Below are positions 9,251 to 17,261 of a stretch of DNA of 64,000 bases, in pieces (the stretch's first letter is position 1; each line of letters begins with the position of its first letter). Both the position numbers and the translations under genes were made by a program. The DNA comes from Pseudomonas sp. NFIX28 (GTDB lineage: Bacteria; Pseudomonadota; Gammaproteobacteria; Pseudomonadales; Pseudomonadaceae), in the NCBI RefSeq assembly GCF_900107395.1, contig NZ_FNPW01000002.1, positions 253,826-317,825 on the forward strand, in the 5' to 3' direction. Under the pieces are notes generated by a model. The model was not told where the DNA came from and did no database searches. It was given only the letters and a program-made list of their open reading frames with translations.

Positions 9251-10243
9251 TCAGGGCCGGAACTGGCTCGGGGCGACGCCGCTCCAGCGCACGAAGGCAT
9301 GGCGGAAACTCGCGGTTTCGCTGAAGCCCAGGGCTTCGGCGATGCGGTAGATCGGCAGGTCGTCCTCGCAGAGCATCTGCTTGGCCCGCTCGAAGCGCAG
9401 CTCGTCGAGCAGTTCCTGGTAACTGCAACCCAGGTCCTTGAGGTGCCGGCGCAGGGTGCGGGCCGAGCAGTTCATCTGTTCGGCCAGGCCTTCCAGGCCC
9501 GGCGCGGCGTCCAGTTGCGCCGCCAGCAGCTGGCGGATGCGCCCCAGCCAGGCCTGGCGCCCGGTGAATTCGGTGTTTTGCTTGCGGCAGCGTTCGGCCA
9601 TGGCCTGGTGGGTGATGGCGTCCGCCAGGGGCAGCGGCTGCTCGAGCCAGCGCCGGTCGAAGGCGAAGGCGTTGCTGGCCGCGTCGAATTGCAGCGGGCA
9701 GTCGAAGCGCTCGGCGTAGCGGCTCTGGTAGTCGGGCGCGGGGTAGTCGAAGCGGGCGCCGCGCAAGGGCAGCGGGTGGCCCAGCAGGTCGTCGCAGATG
9801 ACCTTCATCGACACCAGGCAAAACTCGATATTGAAGGTCGCCAGCGCCGGGTTCTCGCGGTAGTCGGCGGCGGTCAGCCAGATCAGCTCGCCGTCCGCCT
9901 CCAGGCTCAGCTCGAAAAGTGTTCCCAACAGCGCCGGATAACGCAGCGCCAGGCGCAAAGCGTCACCTAAGGTGGCACTGGTGAGCAGGGCATAACCGAG
10001 CATGCCGTAGCTGGAAACGTGCATGCGCCGGCCCAGCTCCAGGCCGATATCGTGGCGCAGCGCCACGGCGTTGGCGCATACCAGCATTTCCTGGTTGGTG
10101 GTGATGCGCGTGTCGGCGCGGCTCAGGTCGGCGGCGTTGATGCCGCTGCCGGCCAGCAGCGCATCGCTGGGCAGCCCTTGGTCCTTGAAGGTGTTGAGCA
10201 CCAGCGAGACGGCGTTGAGGGTGGTGAGGTGGGAATGCAGCAT
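9251..10243 (-). CDS. AraC family transcriptional regulator
   Basis: A 330-residue regulator with an N-terminal ligand domain of the arabinose-binding-like type common in Pseudomonas (residues about 20-210; SYGMLGYALLTSATLGDALRLALRY is typical). A C-terminal double helix-turn-helix covers about residues 235-330 (LAEQMNCSARTLRRHLKDLG and IYRIAEALGFSETASFRHAFVRWSG). The OruR/ArgR-like architecture suggests a metabolic sensor. It lies just upstream of the ankyrin gene on the same strand; the L-asparaginase gene lies beyond a REP pair. Its target is unknown. Confidence 0.92.
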   Translation of the reverse strand: MLHSHLTTLNAVSLVLNTFKDQGLPSDALLAGSGINAADLSRADTRITTNQEMLVCANAVALRHDIGLELGRRMHVSSYGMLGYALLTSATLGDALRLALRYPALLGTLFELSLEADGELIWLTAADYRENPALATFNIEFCLVSMKVICDDLLGHPLPLRGARFDYPAPDYQSRYAERFDCPLQFDAASNAFAFDRRWLEQPLPLADAITHQAMAERCRKQNTEFTGRQAWLGRIRQLLAAQLDAAPGLEGLAEQMNCSARTLRRHLKDLGCSYQELLDELRFERAKQMLCEDDLPIYRIAEALGFSETASFRHAFVRWSGVAPSQFRP

Positions 10244-10308
10244 GTCCGTTTCCAGCCCGGGGGATGCTGAAAACGGAGCAATTTGTATGCCGCGCCACGT
10301 GATTCTCT

Positions 10309-10408
10309 GTAGGAGCGAAGCTTGCTCGCGATGAATTCCAACGGCGCTGCGGTGTGACTGTTGGAGCGCCGCTTTGCGGCTATCGCGGGCCAGCCTCGCT
10401 CCTACGGG
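10309..10408. repeat. REP family A inverted pair overlapping the end of the asparaginase gene
   Basis: TGTAGGAGCGAAGCTTGCTC starts at 10309 and the reverse-complement arm, ATCGCGGGCCAGCCTCGCTC, ends at 10408. The right arm reaches into the asparaginase reading frame and supplies its stop codon. Confidence 0.9.
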
Positions 10409-11429
10409 AGGAGCGAGGGGAGGGGCAGCTCAGCTCGCCGCACAGGTCCAGTTCCACCAGGCGCCGCACTTCGGCGCTGTCCAGGCCGGCGCCCAACAGG
10501 GCGTTGAGCTTGCCGAACGCCGCTTCGCGGGTCATGCCGCCGCCGGACAGCACGCCGACGCCGCGCAGGCGGCTGCCGGCCTCGTAGATGTCCAACTCCA
10601 CGCCGCCTTCATGGCATTGGGTGATGGCCACGACCACGATGTCCTGGTCCCGGGCACGTTGCAGGCTGGCCAGGAACTGCGGGTTGTCGCTCGGCCCGGT
10701 GCCGCTGCCGAAGCACTCCAGCACCAGCGCCTGGATGCCGCTGCCCAGCAGGGCGTCGAGCTGTTCGGCGGCGATGCCCGGCACCAGCGGCAGTACGCCG
10801 ACCCTGGCCAGTTGCTTGGCCTGGCGGTAATCCAGCTGCGCTGGAATCGAGCCCGCCTTGGCTCCGCCGCCCTGGCGCTGCAACGCGGCGAACGGATGAC
10901 GGCCAAAGCTGCGGATCTTCGCGCAGCGGGTCGGCGCCAGCAGTTCGCCGTGGAAATACAGGTGCACGCCCGGGGCCAGGCCCTGGCCGAGGGCAACCAG
11001 CGCGCCGCCGAGGTTTTCCCAGGCATCGCTGTCGGCCACGCCGGCCGGCAGCATCGAGCCAGTGAATACCACGCGCGCGTGCAGGCCCAGCAGCTGGAAG
11101 CTCATGGCCGCGGCGCTGTAGGCCAGGGTGTCGGTGCCGTGCAGGATCAGCACGCTGTCGCAGCCCTGCGCGTCGACCGCATCGACCACGGCTTCGCGCA
11201 GGCGCTGCCAGTAGGCGGGGGTCATGTTGGCGCTGTCGATCAGCGGCGCCATCTCGCGAAAGCGCCAGTTGGGCACCACCAGCCCGGGCTGGCTGTCGAG
11301 GTAGTCGCGCATCCGCGCCTCGAAGCCCGAGGCCGGGGCCAGGCCGTGGGCGCTGGCCTGCATGCCGATGGTGCCGCCGGTGTAGAGCACCATGACGTTC
11401 TGCGCGGCAGGATAGGTAGTGGAATTCAT
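10380..11429 (-). CDS. L-asparaginase
   Basis: A 349-residue asparaginase that hydrolyses L-asparagine to aspartate and ammonia. The first active-site signature is VLYTGGTIGM near residue 15, and the second is ILHGTDTLAYSA near residue 95, giving the two catalytic threonines and the Asp. No signal peptide is seen, so a cytoplasmic type I-like enzyme is likely. The C terminus is unusual: the last residues are encoded by the right arm of a REP element, and the TAG stop lies in that arm, so the protein probably carries an added tail. It lies downstream of the AlsT-type symporter on the same strand, about 100 bases away. Confidence 0.92.
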   Translation of the reverse strand: MNSTTYPAAQNVMVLYTGGTIGMQASAHGLAPASGFEARMRDYLDSQPGLVVPNWRFREMAPLIDSANMTPAYWQRLREAVVDAVDAQGCDSVLILHGTDTLAYSAAAMSFQLLGLHARVVFTGSMLPAGVADSDAWENLGGALVALGQGLAPGVHLYFHGELLAPTRCAKIRSFGRHPFAALQRQGGGAKAGSIPAQLDYRQAKQLARVGVLPLVPGIAAEQLDALLGSGIQALVLECFGSGTGPSDNPQFLASLQRARDQDIVVVAITQCHEGGVELDIYEAGSRLRGVGVLSGGGMTREAAFGKLNALLGAGLDSAEVRRLVELDLCGELSCPSPRSSRRSEAGPR

Positions 11430-11531
11430 TGGGAAGTCTCCGGAACGATGACAGCGTGCGGTCGAGCATGACGCCGACCGCAGGGTGTGTCACGTCGGGC
11501 GCAACCAGAGGTTGCGCCCGACTCTGACCGA

Positions 11532-12986
11532 TCAGCGTTGCGCTGCGGTCGCGCCTTCAGGCTGCGGGGCGGCCTGCGAGGCTTGGGCCTGTTGCGGGTT
11601 GGCCGGCCAGGCCTGGGTGTCGAGGTCCAGGTCCGGGAACTTGGCGGAGTCGAACACCGGGGTCTTGATACCCGCCGCGCGCTGGTCGTCGTAGTCGCGC
11701 AGGATGCGCATGGCGATCTTGAACAGCAGCGCCAGGGCGATCAGGTTGACGAACGCCAGCAGGGTCATGGTGATGTCGGCGAAGGCGAATACGGTGCTCA
11801 GGTTCTCGATCGCACCCCAGAAGATCAGCACCAGCACCAGGGCGCGGTAGCCGATCAGCGCCTTGCGGTTGTCGCCGATCAAAAAGCGCAGGTTGCTCTC
11901 GCCCAGGTAGTAGTTGTAGAGGATCGAGGTGAACACGAAGAGCGCCAGGGCCACGGAAATGAACATCCGGCCCCATTCGCCGACCACGGCGGCCAGGGAG
12001 TTCTGGGTCAGGGCGATGCCGTCGCCTTCGAAGCCCGGGGTGTAGAAGCCCGACAGCAGGATCAGCAGTGCGGTGCAGGTGCAGATCACGAAGGTGTCGA
12101 GGAACACGCTGAACGCCTGGACCACGCCCTGCGCGACCGGGTGCTCGACCGAGGCCACGGCGGCCACGTTCGGCGCGCTGCCCAGGCCGGCTTCGTTAGC
12201 GAATACGCCGCGTTTCACGCCCATGATGATGGCGCTGCCGATCAGGCCACCGAAGGCCTGGTCCAGGCCGAAGGCGCTCTTGACGATGGTCATCAGCATG
12301 TCCGGCACCTGGTCGAACTGCAGCACGATCACGTAGATGGTCACGCCGATGTACGCCAGGGTCTTCACTGGCACCAGCAGGTCGGCAACCTTGGCGATGC
12401 GCTTGATGCCGCCAATGAACACCAGGCCCAGCAGGATCGCCAGGGCGACGCCGGTGTAGGTGGTGTCGAAGCCGAAGGCGTTGTTCAGCGAGTGGGTCAC
12501 GGCGTGGGCTTGCAGGCCGTTGAAGGCGAAACCGAAGGTCACCAGCAGCAGGAAGGCCATGACCATGCCCAGCCAGCGCTTCTGCAGGCCGTGCTGGATG
12601 TAGTAGGACGGGCCGCCGCGGAACTGGCCTTCGGAATCGCAGCGCTTGTAGAGCTGGCCGAGGGAACATTCGATGAAGCTGCTGGACATGCCGACCAGCG
12701 CGGTCACCCACATCCAGAACACCGCGCCCGGGCCGCCCAGGGTCACGGCGATGCCGACACCGGCGATGTTGCCCGCGCCGACGCGGCCGGCGAGGCTGAG
12801 CATCAGGGCCTGGAAGGAGCTGAGTTGGCCGGCGCTGCTTTTCAGGCTGTCGCGGAATACCGCGAACATGTGGAAGAAGTGGCGCAGCTGGACGAAACGC
12901 GAGCGGATCGTGAAGTAGCTACCGAGCCCGACAATGAGCACGATCAGTACTTTCCCTGAGAGGAAGTCGTTGATGACTTCGAGCAT
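11532..12986 (-). CDS. Sodium:alanine/glycine symporter (AGCS family)
   Basis: A 484-residue inner-membrane transporter of the alanine or glycine:cation symporter family (AlsT/DagA-like). Family marks are GRVGAGNIAGVGIAVTLGGPGAVFWMW near residue 70, LGQLYKRCDSEGQFRGGPSYYI near residue 110, and KRGVFANEAGLGSAPNVAA near residue 265. About ten hydrophobic segments are present. The last 40 residues are a Pro/Ala/Gln-rich cytoplasmic tail. Together with the downstream asparaginase it may serve amino-acid uptake and catabolism. A leader of roughly 200 bases with a possible -10 lies upstream. Confidence 0.93.
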   Translation of the reverse strand: MLEVINDFLSGKVLIVLIVGLGSYFTIRSRFVQLRHFFHMFAVFRDSLKSSAGQLSSFQALMLSLAGRVGAGNIAGVGIAVTLGGPGAVFWMWVTALVGMSSSFIECSLGQLYKRCDSEGQFRGGPSYYIQHGLQKRWLGMVMAFLLLVTFGFAFNGLQAHAVTHSLNNAFGFDTTYTGVALAILLGLVFIGGIKRIAKVADLLVPVKTLAYIGVTIYVIVLQFDQVPDMLMTIVKSAFGLDQAFGGLIGSAIIMGVKRGVFANEAGLGSAPNVAAVASVEHPVAQGVVQAFSVFLDTFVICTCTALLILLSGFYTPGFEGDGIALTQNSLAAVVGEWGRMFISVALALFVFTSILYNYYLGESNLRFLIGDNRKALIGYRALVLVLIFWGAIENLSTVFAFADITMTLLAFVNLIALALLFKIAMRILRDYDDQRAAGIKTPVFDSAKFPDLDLDTQAWPANPQQAQASQAAPQPEGATAAQR

Positions 12987-13298
12987 GGAGTATTCCTCGC
13001 TGTTTTTTGTAAAGGCAGAAGCTGGACAGTCCGAAACATCGAGTTACACACCGTCGCGCAGGCAGCACGACAGGTGGGCCGAGTGTTCGTCCCGGTTCCA
13101 ATTCGCGGGTTGTTATTAGTTCGGGTTTCCCGTGAGGTTGAGCCTCGTTACCGACGGCTGCCTACGTGAAGAGGGGGCGCACTATACCGGTGCGCGCGCT
13201 CGCCGTCTGCATGTAGCGCGTCGAGCCGAGGAACGGCAGGCGGGGCAAGGGGCTGAATCGGTTCTCGCGCAAGCGCCCCGGCAAGCTTTATCGCCTGC
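12987..13298 (-). promoter_or_regulatory. Candidate promoter and long leader of the symporter gene
   Basis: On the minus strand a TATAGT -10-like hexamer lies at 13186-13181, about 195 bases before the start codon. The leader contains small perfect stems such as CGGG-AAA-CCCG and GAGG-CTCAA-CCTC. Nothing matches a riboswitch consensus I know. The rest of the gap to 13298 shows no gene. Confidence 0.35.
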
Positions 13299-13454
13299 GT
13301 AGGAGCGCAGCTTGCTCGCGACGAACGTCAACGAAAATGCGCTGTGGCTGGCAGGGCGCCGCTTTGCGGCTATCGCGAGCAAGCTTCGCTCCTACGGGGC
13401 GATGGGGGCGTTTTCGTAGGAGCGGGCCGGTCGACGCTCGATTGCCCGCGATAA
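13299..13454. repeat. REP family A inverted pair with a degenerate third copy
   Basis: GTAGGAGCGCAGCTTGCTCG starts at 13299 and its reverse-complement arm ends at 13396. A decayed copy with a mutated centre spans about 13415-13454. They fill the gap after the porin gene. Confidence 0.88.
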
Positions 13455-13476
13455 GCGCGGCGCAGTCCGCCAGGCC

Positions 13477-14706
13477 TTAGAAGTAGTAGCCGATGTTGAC
13501 GTTGGTCCGGTAGTACCACTGGTTGCTGCCCACCGAGCTGGTGCTGGTGAAGCCGCTGCCGTTCTCCGCGCCGCCGTAGGGGTTGGCGTTCCGGGCCCAG
13601 GTCAGGTCGACCCAGGCCATGATCGGCATGGCCAGGAATTGCGCGCCCACGGTGTACATCTGCGAGTCGTCCCAGCCGCTCTTGTCTTTCATCATCCGGC
13701 TGTAGTCGTTGTAGAGCTTGATCTTCTTCAATTGCCCAAGCTTGGGCGTGTAGATGTCGTAGCCGACGTTGAACGAGGCGATCGTGGCCTTGGAGGCGAT
13801 CAGGTACGCCGGGGTCAGGCCGTTGCCGCCCATCAGCACCGAGTCCTGGCTGACGCCGGCCGGGTTCTCGGGGTCGAACTCATAGCGGATGCCTTGGGTA
13901 GTGACGGTCCAGGGGCCCTTGCTGATGACCGCGTGCACGCCCGCGGCCCAGTAGTCGCCATCGTCCTTGGTGGTGGCGTTGTAGAGCTGGGCGGTGGCCA
14001 GCGAGGCGCCGATCTCGGTCTTCCAGCCATCGCTGTTGAAGGTCCGCGCCACACGGGCGTTGAATTGGTTGCGCTTCTCGTTGTCCTGGCGCGACTGGGT
14101 GAAGGCGATGGCGTTGTTATCGAGGTCGGCGTAACGCCCGACTTCCGGCGAGTAGCGAATGTCCGTGGGCAACATGCGCGGGAAGTAGCCGAGCTGCACG
14201 TCCCAGTCCTGATCCTTGTAGGTGTATTTGAGGCCTGAGCCGGCGCTCACGCCGTAGCCCATGAAAAACGGGATGTGATAGCTCCAGCCGAATTGCGGAT
14301 AGGGCTCCAGGCCGAAGGGCTTGAACGGCGCGCCCAGTTGCAGGTTGGAGTTGGCGTTGAGCCGGTAGCCGACGAAGCCGCGGTCGATGGAGCGCTTGCC
14401 GTCGTCCTGGAACCAGTAGCCGATGTCGCTGTAGAGGTTCTTGTAGGTGGCCTGCACATCCAGGCGGAAAGTGTCGAACAGAAACCTGCCGTTGTTCTCG
14501 GTGGTGTCCCAATGTTCGTCGCGGTAGTTGGTGCGCAGCGCGCCGCCGATATCCAGGCTGCTGTCGCCGTCGTCACTGCGCCAGGAAATATGCGGGAAAG
14601 GCTTGTTGGCGGCGTTGGCCCGCACGGGGGCGGAAGGAATGGGTTCGACGGCGAAACTTGCGCAACTGACTACCATCAATCCTGCACAGAAGACATGACG
14701 TTTCAT
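13477..14706 (-). CDS. Outer-membrane beta-barrel porin
   Basis: A 409-residue protein with a signal peptide (MKRHVFCAGLMVVSCASFA). The mature part is rich in alternating aromatic beta strands and ends in NVNIGYYF, the terminal aromatic expected for outer-membrane insertion. Segments such as GDSSLDIGGALRTNYRD and LYSDIGYWFQDDGK resemble substrate-specific porins of the OprO/OprP or carbohydrate porin type, but I cannot fix the subfamily. A palindromic sequence similar to those before the large catabolic operon lies about 225 bases upstream, so it may be the outer-membrane channel for that pathway's substrate (inference). Confidence 0.8.
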   Translation of the reverse strand: MKRHVFCAGLMVVSCASFAVEPIPSAPVRANAANKPFPHISWRSDDGDSSLDIGGALRTNYRDEHWDTTENNGRFLFDTFRLDVQATYKNLYSDIGYWFQDDGKRSIDRGFVGYRLNANSNLQLGAPFKPFGLEPYPQFGWSYHIPFFMGYGVSAGSGLKYTYKDQDWDVQLGYFPRMLPTDIRYSPEVGRYADLDNNAIAFTQSRQDNEKRNQFNARVARTFNSDGWKTEIGASLATAQLYNATTKDDGDYWAAGVHAVISKGPWTVTTQGIRYEFDPENPAGVSQDSVLMGGNGLTPAYLIASKATIASFNVGYDIYTPKLGQLKKIKLYNDYSRMMKDKSGWDDSQMYTVGAQFLAMPIMAWVDLTWARNANPYGGAENGSGFTSTSSVGSNQWYYRTNVNIGYYF

Positions 14707-15126
14707 TTTGACCTCACCTTTAATGCTCGGCGCTACCTGACGATCGGCAACACTCGTCCGCTTGCCAGATAAGGCAACTGTGGGGGAGCGGGTCTTGCCG
14801 GGTTAAGTGCGGTTTATTGTTGTTTTATCGGCGGAACGCCGTTTGGCCTGTGGATTTACAAGGGCTAGAGCAGGAACTGTGCCAGGCACCCGGAATATTG
14901 ACTGCTTGCGGAAAGTTGATTGAAAACAATTGTTTATATGGGAAACACGGCACTTTGTGCAGCCAGTGAAACAGCGGGGAAAGTCGGTAACAAAGTTGCG
15001 CGTTATAGGTGCGACTTTATTGCACGCTGTTAAATAAGCGGGCATCCAGTTGTTTTATCCATGAACAACCCTGGGTCGCAAAAGTTTATTTACCGCCAAT
15101 AAACCACCCGCATAAACAAAATCCCC
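14707..15126. other. Gene-free porin upstream region
   Basis: About 420 bases, more AT-rich than the surroundings, between the porin start and the tandem REP array. No convincing reading frame is seen; a short minus-strand frame at 14803-15045 has no family resemblance and no clear ribosome site. It contains the candidate operator at 14931-14947. Confidence 0.5.
14931..14947. promoter_or_regulatory. Candidate IclR-type operator upstream of the porin
   Basis: TGTTTATATGGGAAACA is an imperfect inverted repeat with TGTTT and AAACA ends. It resembles the two 18-bp palindromes at 31632 and 31758 upstream of the catabolic operon, sharing the ends and the central ATATG but being one base shorter. 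The link to the embedded IclR regulator is inference. Confidence 0.4.
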
Positions 15127-15784
15127 TGTAGCCGCTGCCGAGCCCCGCGAGGCTGCGAACGGCCCCGCAGGGGCCGCCATGCGGGCGCTGCGGGGTATCA
15201 ATTGAATCGCGCTTGGCAGGTTTTGCGGTTGCTGCGCAACCGATCGCAGCCTCGCGGGCTCGGCAGCGGCTACAGCGGACGTTTGCAGGTTTTCAGCGGT
15301 TTTGGCGGTTGTTTTGCGGGGGCGGCTGTTTTGTGGGCCTTCGGCGGGCACCTGGATTCTGTAGCCGCTGCCGAGCCCCGCGAGGCTGCGAACGGCCCCG
15401 CAGGGGCCGCAATGCGGGCGCTGCGGGGTATCAATTGAATCGCGATTGGCAGGTTTTGCGGTTGCTGCGCAACTGATCGCAGCCTCGCCCGCTCGGCAGC
15501 GGTTACAGCGGCTACAGCGTTTGCAGGTTTTCAGCGGTTTTGGCGGTTGTTTTGCAGGGTGCGGCCATTTTGTGGACCTTCGGTGGGAACCTGGATTCTG
15601 TAGCCGCTGCCGAGCCCCGCGAGGCTGCGAACGGCCCCGCAGGGGCCGCCATGCGGGCGCTGCGGGGTATCAATTGAAACGCGATTGGCAGGTTTTGCGG
15701 TTGCTGTGCAACCGATCGCAGCCTCGCGGGGCTCGGCAGCGGCTACAGCGGACGTTTTGCAGCCTTTCAGCGGGTTTGGCGGTA
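15127..15784. repeat. Nearly three tandem copies of a 233-239-bp unit built on REP family B pairs
   Basis: Units begin at 15127, 15360 and 15599. Each starts with TGTAGCCGCTGCCGAGCCCC, runs through a GC-rich hairpin (ACGGCCCCGCAGGGGCCG) and closes with the reverse complement of its start, about 148 bp in all. A shared spacer of about 85-90 bp (TTTTCAGCGGTTTTGGCGG and so on) follows in units 1 and 2; the third unit's spacer is truncated. The copies are nearly identical, so the amplification is recent. Open frames across it are artefacts of the repeat. Confidence 0.92.
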
Positions 15785-15816
15785 TGTAATAGCCGTACAG
15801 GCTTTGCCTGGCAACA

Positions 15817-15860
15817 ATTACGTAGCGATTACGTAACAGTTACATAGCGATTACATAGCG
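15817..15860. repeat. Four tandem 11-bp repeats abutting the operon's last stop codon
   Basis: ATTACGTAGCG, ATTACGTAACA, GTTACATAGCG and ATTACATAGCG are head-to-tail at exactly 11-bp steps. The array ends 3 bases before the reverse-complement stop of the reductase gene at 15863. AT content is much higher than in the flanks. Confidence 0.85.
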
Positions 15861-15862
15861 CG

Positions 15863-16822
15863 TTAGAGGTCCAGCACCAATCGGCGGCTCTTGCAGCCGG
15901 AAACACAGACCATCATCGATCGGTTGGCTGCCCGTTCGGCCTTGGTCAGCACGCCGTCGCGGTGGTCGATCTCGCCTTCCACCACCTTCGTTTCACAGGA
16001 GCCGCAGACCCCTTCGCGGCAGCTGTGGTCGATGTCGCAACCGGCTTCGAGCAGTACATCCAGCAGGCTCAGGCCGGGTTCCACGGACAGGGTCTTGCCG
16101 GACTTTTTCAGCTCGACGCTGTAACTGCTCTGGGCGTCTTCGCTGGGCGGCAGCTCGGCGGCGGCGAAGCGCTCGATGTGCGCATGGGGATAACCCAGGC
16201 GTTCGCAGGTGGCTTCGAAGGCGTCGAGCATCGGCGTCGGGCCGCAGCAGTAGAAATGCGTGTCCGCCGGCTGGCCGGCAAGGTAGGAGGCGAGGTCCGG
16301 CGGCGTGCCTTTCTCATCGTTGAAATGGTAGATCACCCGGGCCTTGAGCCCGCCCAGTTCTTCCACCAGCGCGGCCTCCTGGCGCGAGCGCGCGCAGTAG
16401 ATCAGCTCGGCGGATTTCCCCAGCGCCAGCAACTGGCGGAACATGCAGTAGATCGGCGTGATGCCGATGCCGCCGGCCACCAGCACGCTGTGGCTGGCGC
16501 TCGGGTCCAGTTCGAAGTTGTTGCGCGGCGCGGCGATCGACAGCTGCATGCCGACCCGCAGCTGGCTGTGCACGTACTCCGAGCCGCCGCGGCTGTTGCG
16601 GTCGCGCAAGATGCCGACCACATAACGGCCCTGGTCGCTGGGCGAGTTGAGCAGCGAGTAACTGCGCACCAGGCCGTTGGCCAGATGCAGGTCGATGTGC
16701 GAGCCGGCGTCGAATGGCGGGAACACCGTGTCGCCCAGGGGCCGCAGCTCGACGCTGATGATGCCTTCGGCTTCGTAGCGCAGGGTATGGACGCGCGCGG
16801 TGAGGAGGGAGGGTTTAGACAT
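15863..16822 (-). CDS. Rieske oxygenase reductase (phthalate dioxygenase reductase/VanB type)
   Basis: A 319-residue electron-transfer protein that passes electrons from NAD(P)H through a flavin and a 2Fe-2S cluster to a Rieske oxygenase. In order: a flavin-binding barrel (RSYSLLNSPSDQGRYVVGILRD, residues about 55-75), a nucleotide domain (GGIGITPIYCMFRQL, about residue 115), and a plant-type ferredoxin domain with CREGVCGSC near residue 270 and a final Cys in CVSGC. This is the PDR/VanB order, with ferredoxin at the C terminus. It is the last gene of the 18-gene operon and overlaps the RidA-like gene by 8 bases. Its natural partner is the alpha subunit at 17258. Confidence 0.93.
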   Translation of the reverse strand: MSKPSLLTARVHTLRYEAEGIISVELRPLGDTVFPPFDAGSHIDLHLANGLVRSYSLLNSPSDQGRYVVGILRDRNSRGGSEYVHSQLRVGMQLSIAAPRNNFELDPSASHSVLVAGGIGITPIYCMFRQLLALGKSAELIYCARSRQEAALVEELGGLKARVIYHFNDEKGTPPDLASYLAGQPADTHFYCCGPTPMLDAFEATCERLGYPHAHIERFAAAELPPSEDAQSSYSVELKKSGKTLSVEPGLSLLDVLLEAGCDIDHSCREGVCGSCETKVVEGEIDHRDGVLTKAERAANRSMMVCVSGCKSRRLVLDL

Positions 16823-17261
16823 CGTTCACCTCTAAGACGGTACGCAGGTCGACATCGAGCCGGGCGTCGGCCTCGATCTCGACCCGTAGTTCGGGAAACA
16901 CCAGCGCGCTGACCGCCACCAGGGTGGAGGTCGGGAGCAGCGCCTGGCCAGCAAAGAAATCGCGCCGGGCACGGCCTGCCTGCTCCTTGTCGGCGATGTC
17001 GGTGAGGTACACCGTCAGCCGGCAGATATTGCCGACATGGCCGCCGGCGGCTTCCACCAGCGCCTGGATCTTGCCCAGCACCAGCAGGGTCTGGGCGTAG
17101 CAGTCCAGCGCCGCGCCGGCTTGCGCGGCCTCGCGGCTGGCGGGGTGCGCGGTCATGCCCGACAGCAGCACCTCGTGGCCAATCACCAAGGCATTCGACC
17201 AACTGGCCCCGGCCGGCTCGGCCACGGCTGCACTGCGAACCCGGTGCACGGCCTGGTTCAT
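16815..17261 (-). CDS. RidA/YjgF-family protein lacking the usual catalytic Arg
   Basis: A 148-residue Rid-superfamily protein. The fold shows in AQTLLVLGKIQALVEAAGG, ICRLTVYLTDI and the C-terminal LRVEIEADARL. In archetypal RidA the C-terminal region reads like ARLP with an Arg that binds the imine carboxylate; here the matching stretch reads VSALVFPELRVEIEA, so that Arg seems absent. Imine hydrolysis of the RidA kind is therefore unlikely. Members in aromatic pathways include 2-aminomuconate deaminases, which would fit a nitrogen-bearing ring substrate (inference). It overlaps the oxygenase gene by 4 bases and the reductase gene by 8. Confidence 0.87.
   Translation of the reverse strand: MNQAVHRVRSAAVAEPAGASWSNALVIGHEVLLSGMTAHPASREAAQAGAALDCYAQTLLVLGKIQALVEAAGGHVGNICRLTVYLTDIADKEQAGRARRDFFAGQALLPTSTLVAVSALVFPELRVEIEADARLDVDLRTVLEVNDV

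Noticed and set aside
12987..13186. Glycine riboswitch before the symporter
   Set aside because: The conserved glycine aptamer core could not be found in the leader.
15127..15784. CRISPR array
   Set aside because: Three copies only, with repeats much longer than CRISPR repeats and spacers that are also repeated; no cas genes.
15202..15847. Plus-strand frames in the tandem REP region
   Set aside because: They arise from the repeat unit being translated over and over; no ribosome site or conserved product is seen.
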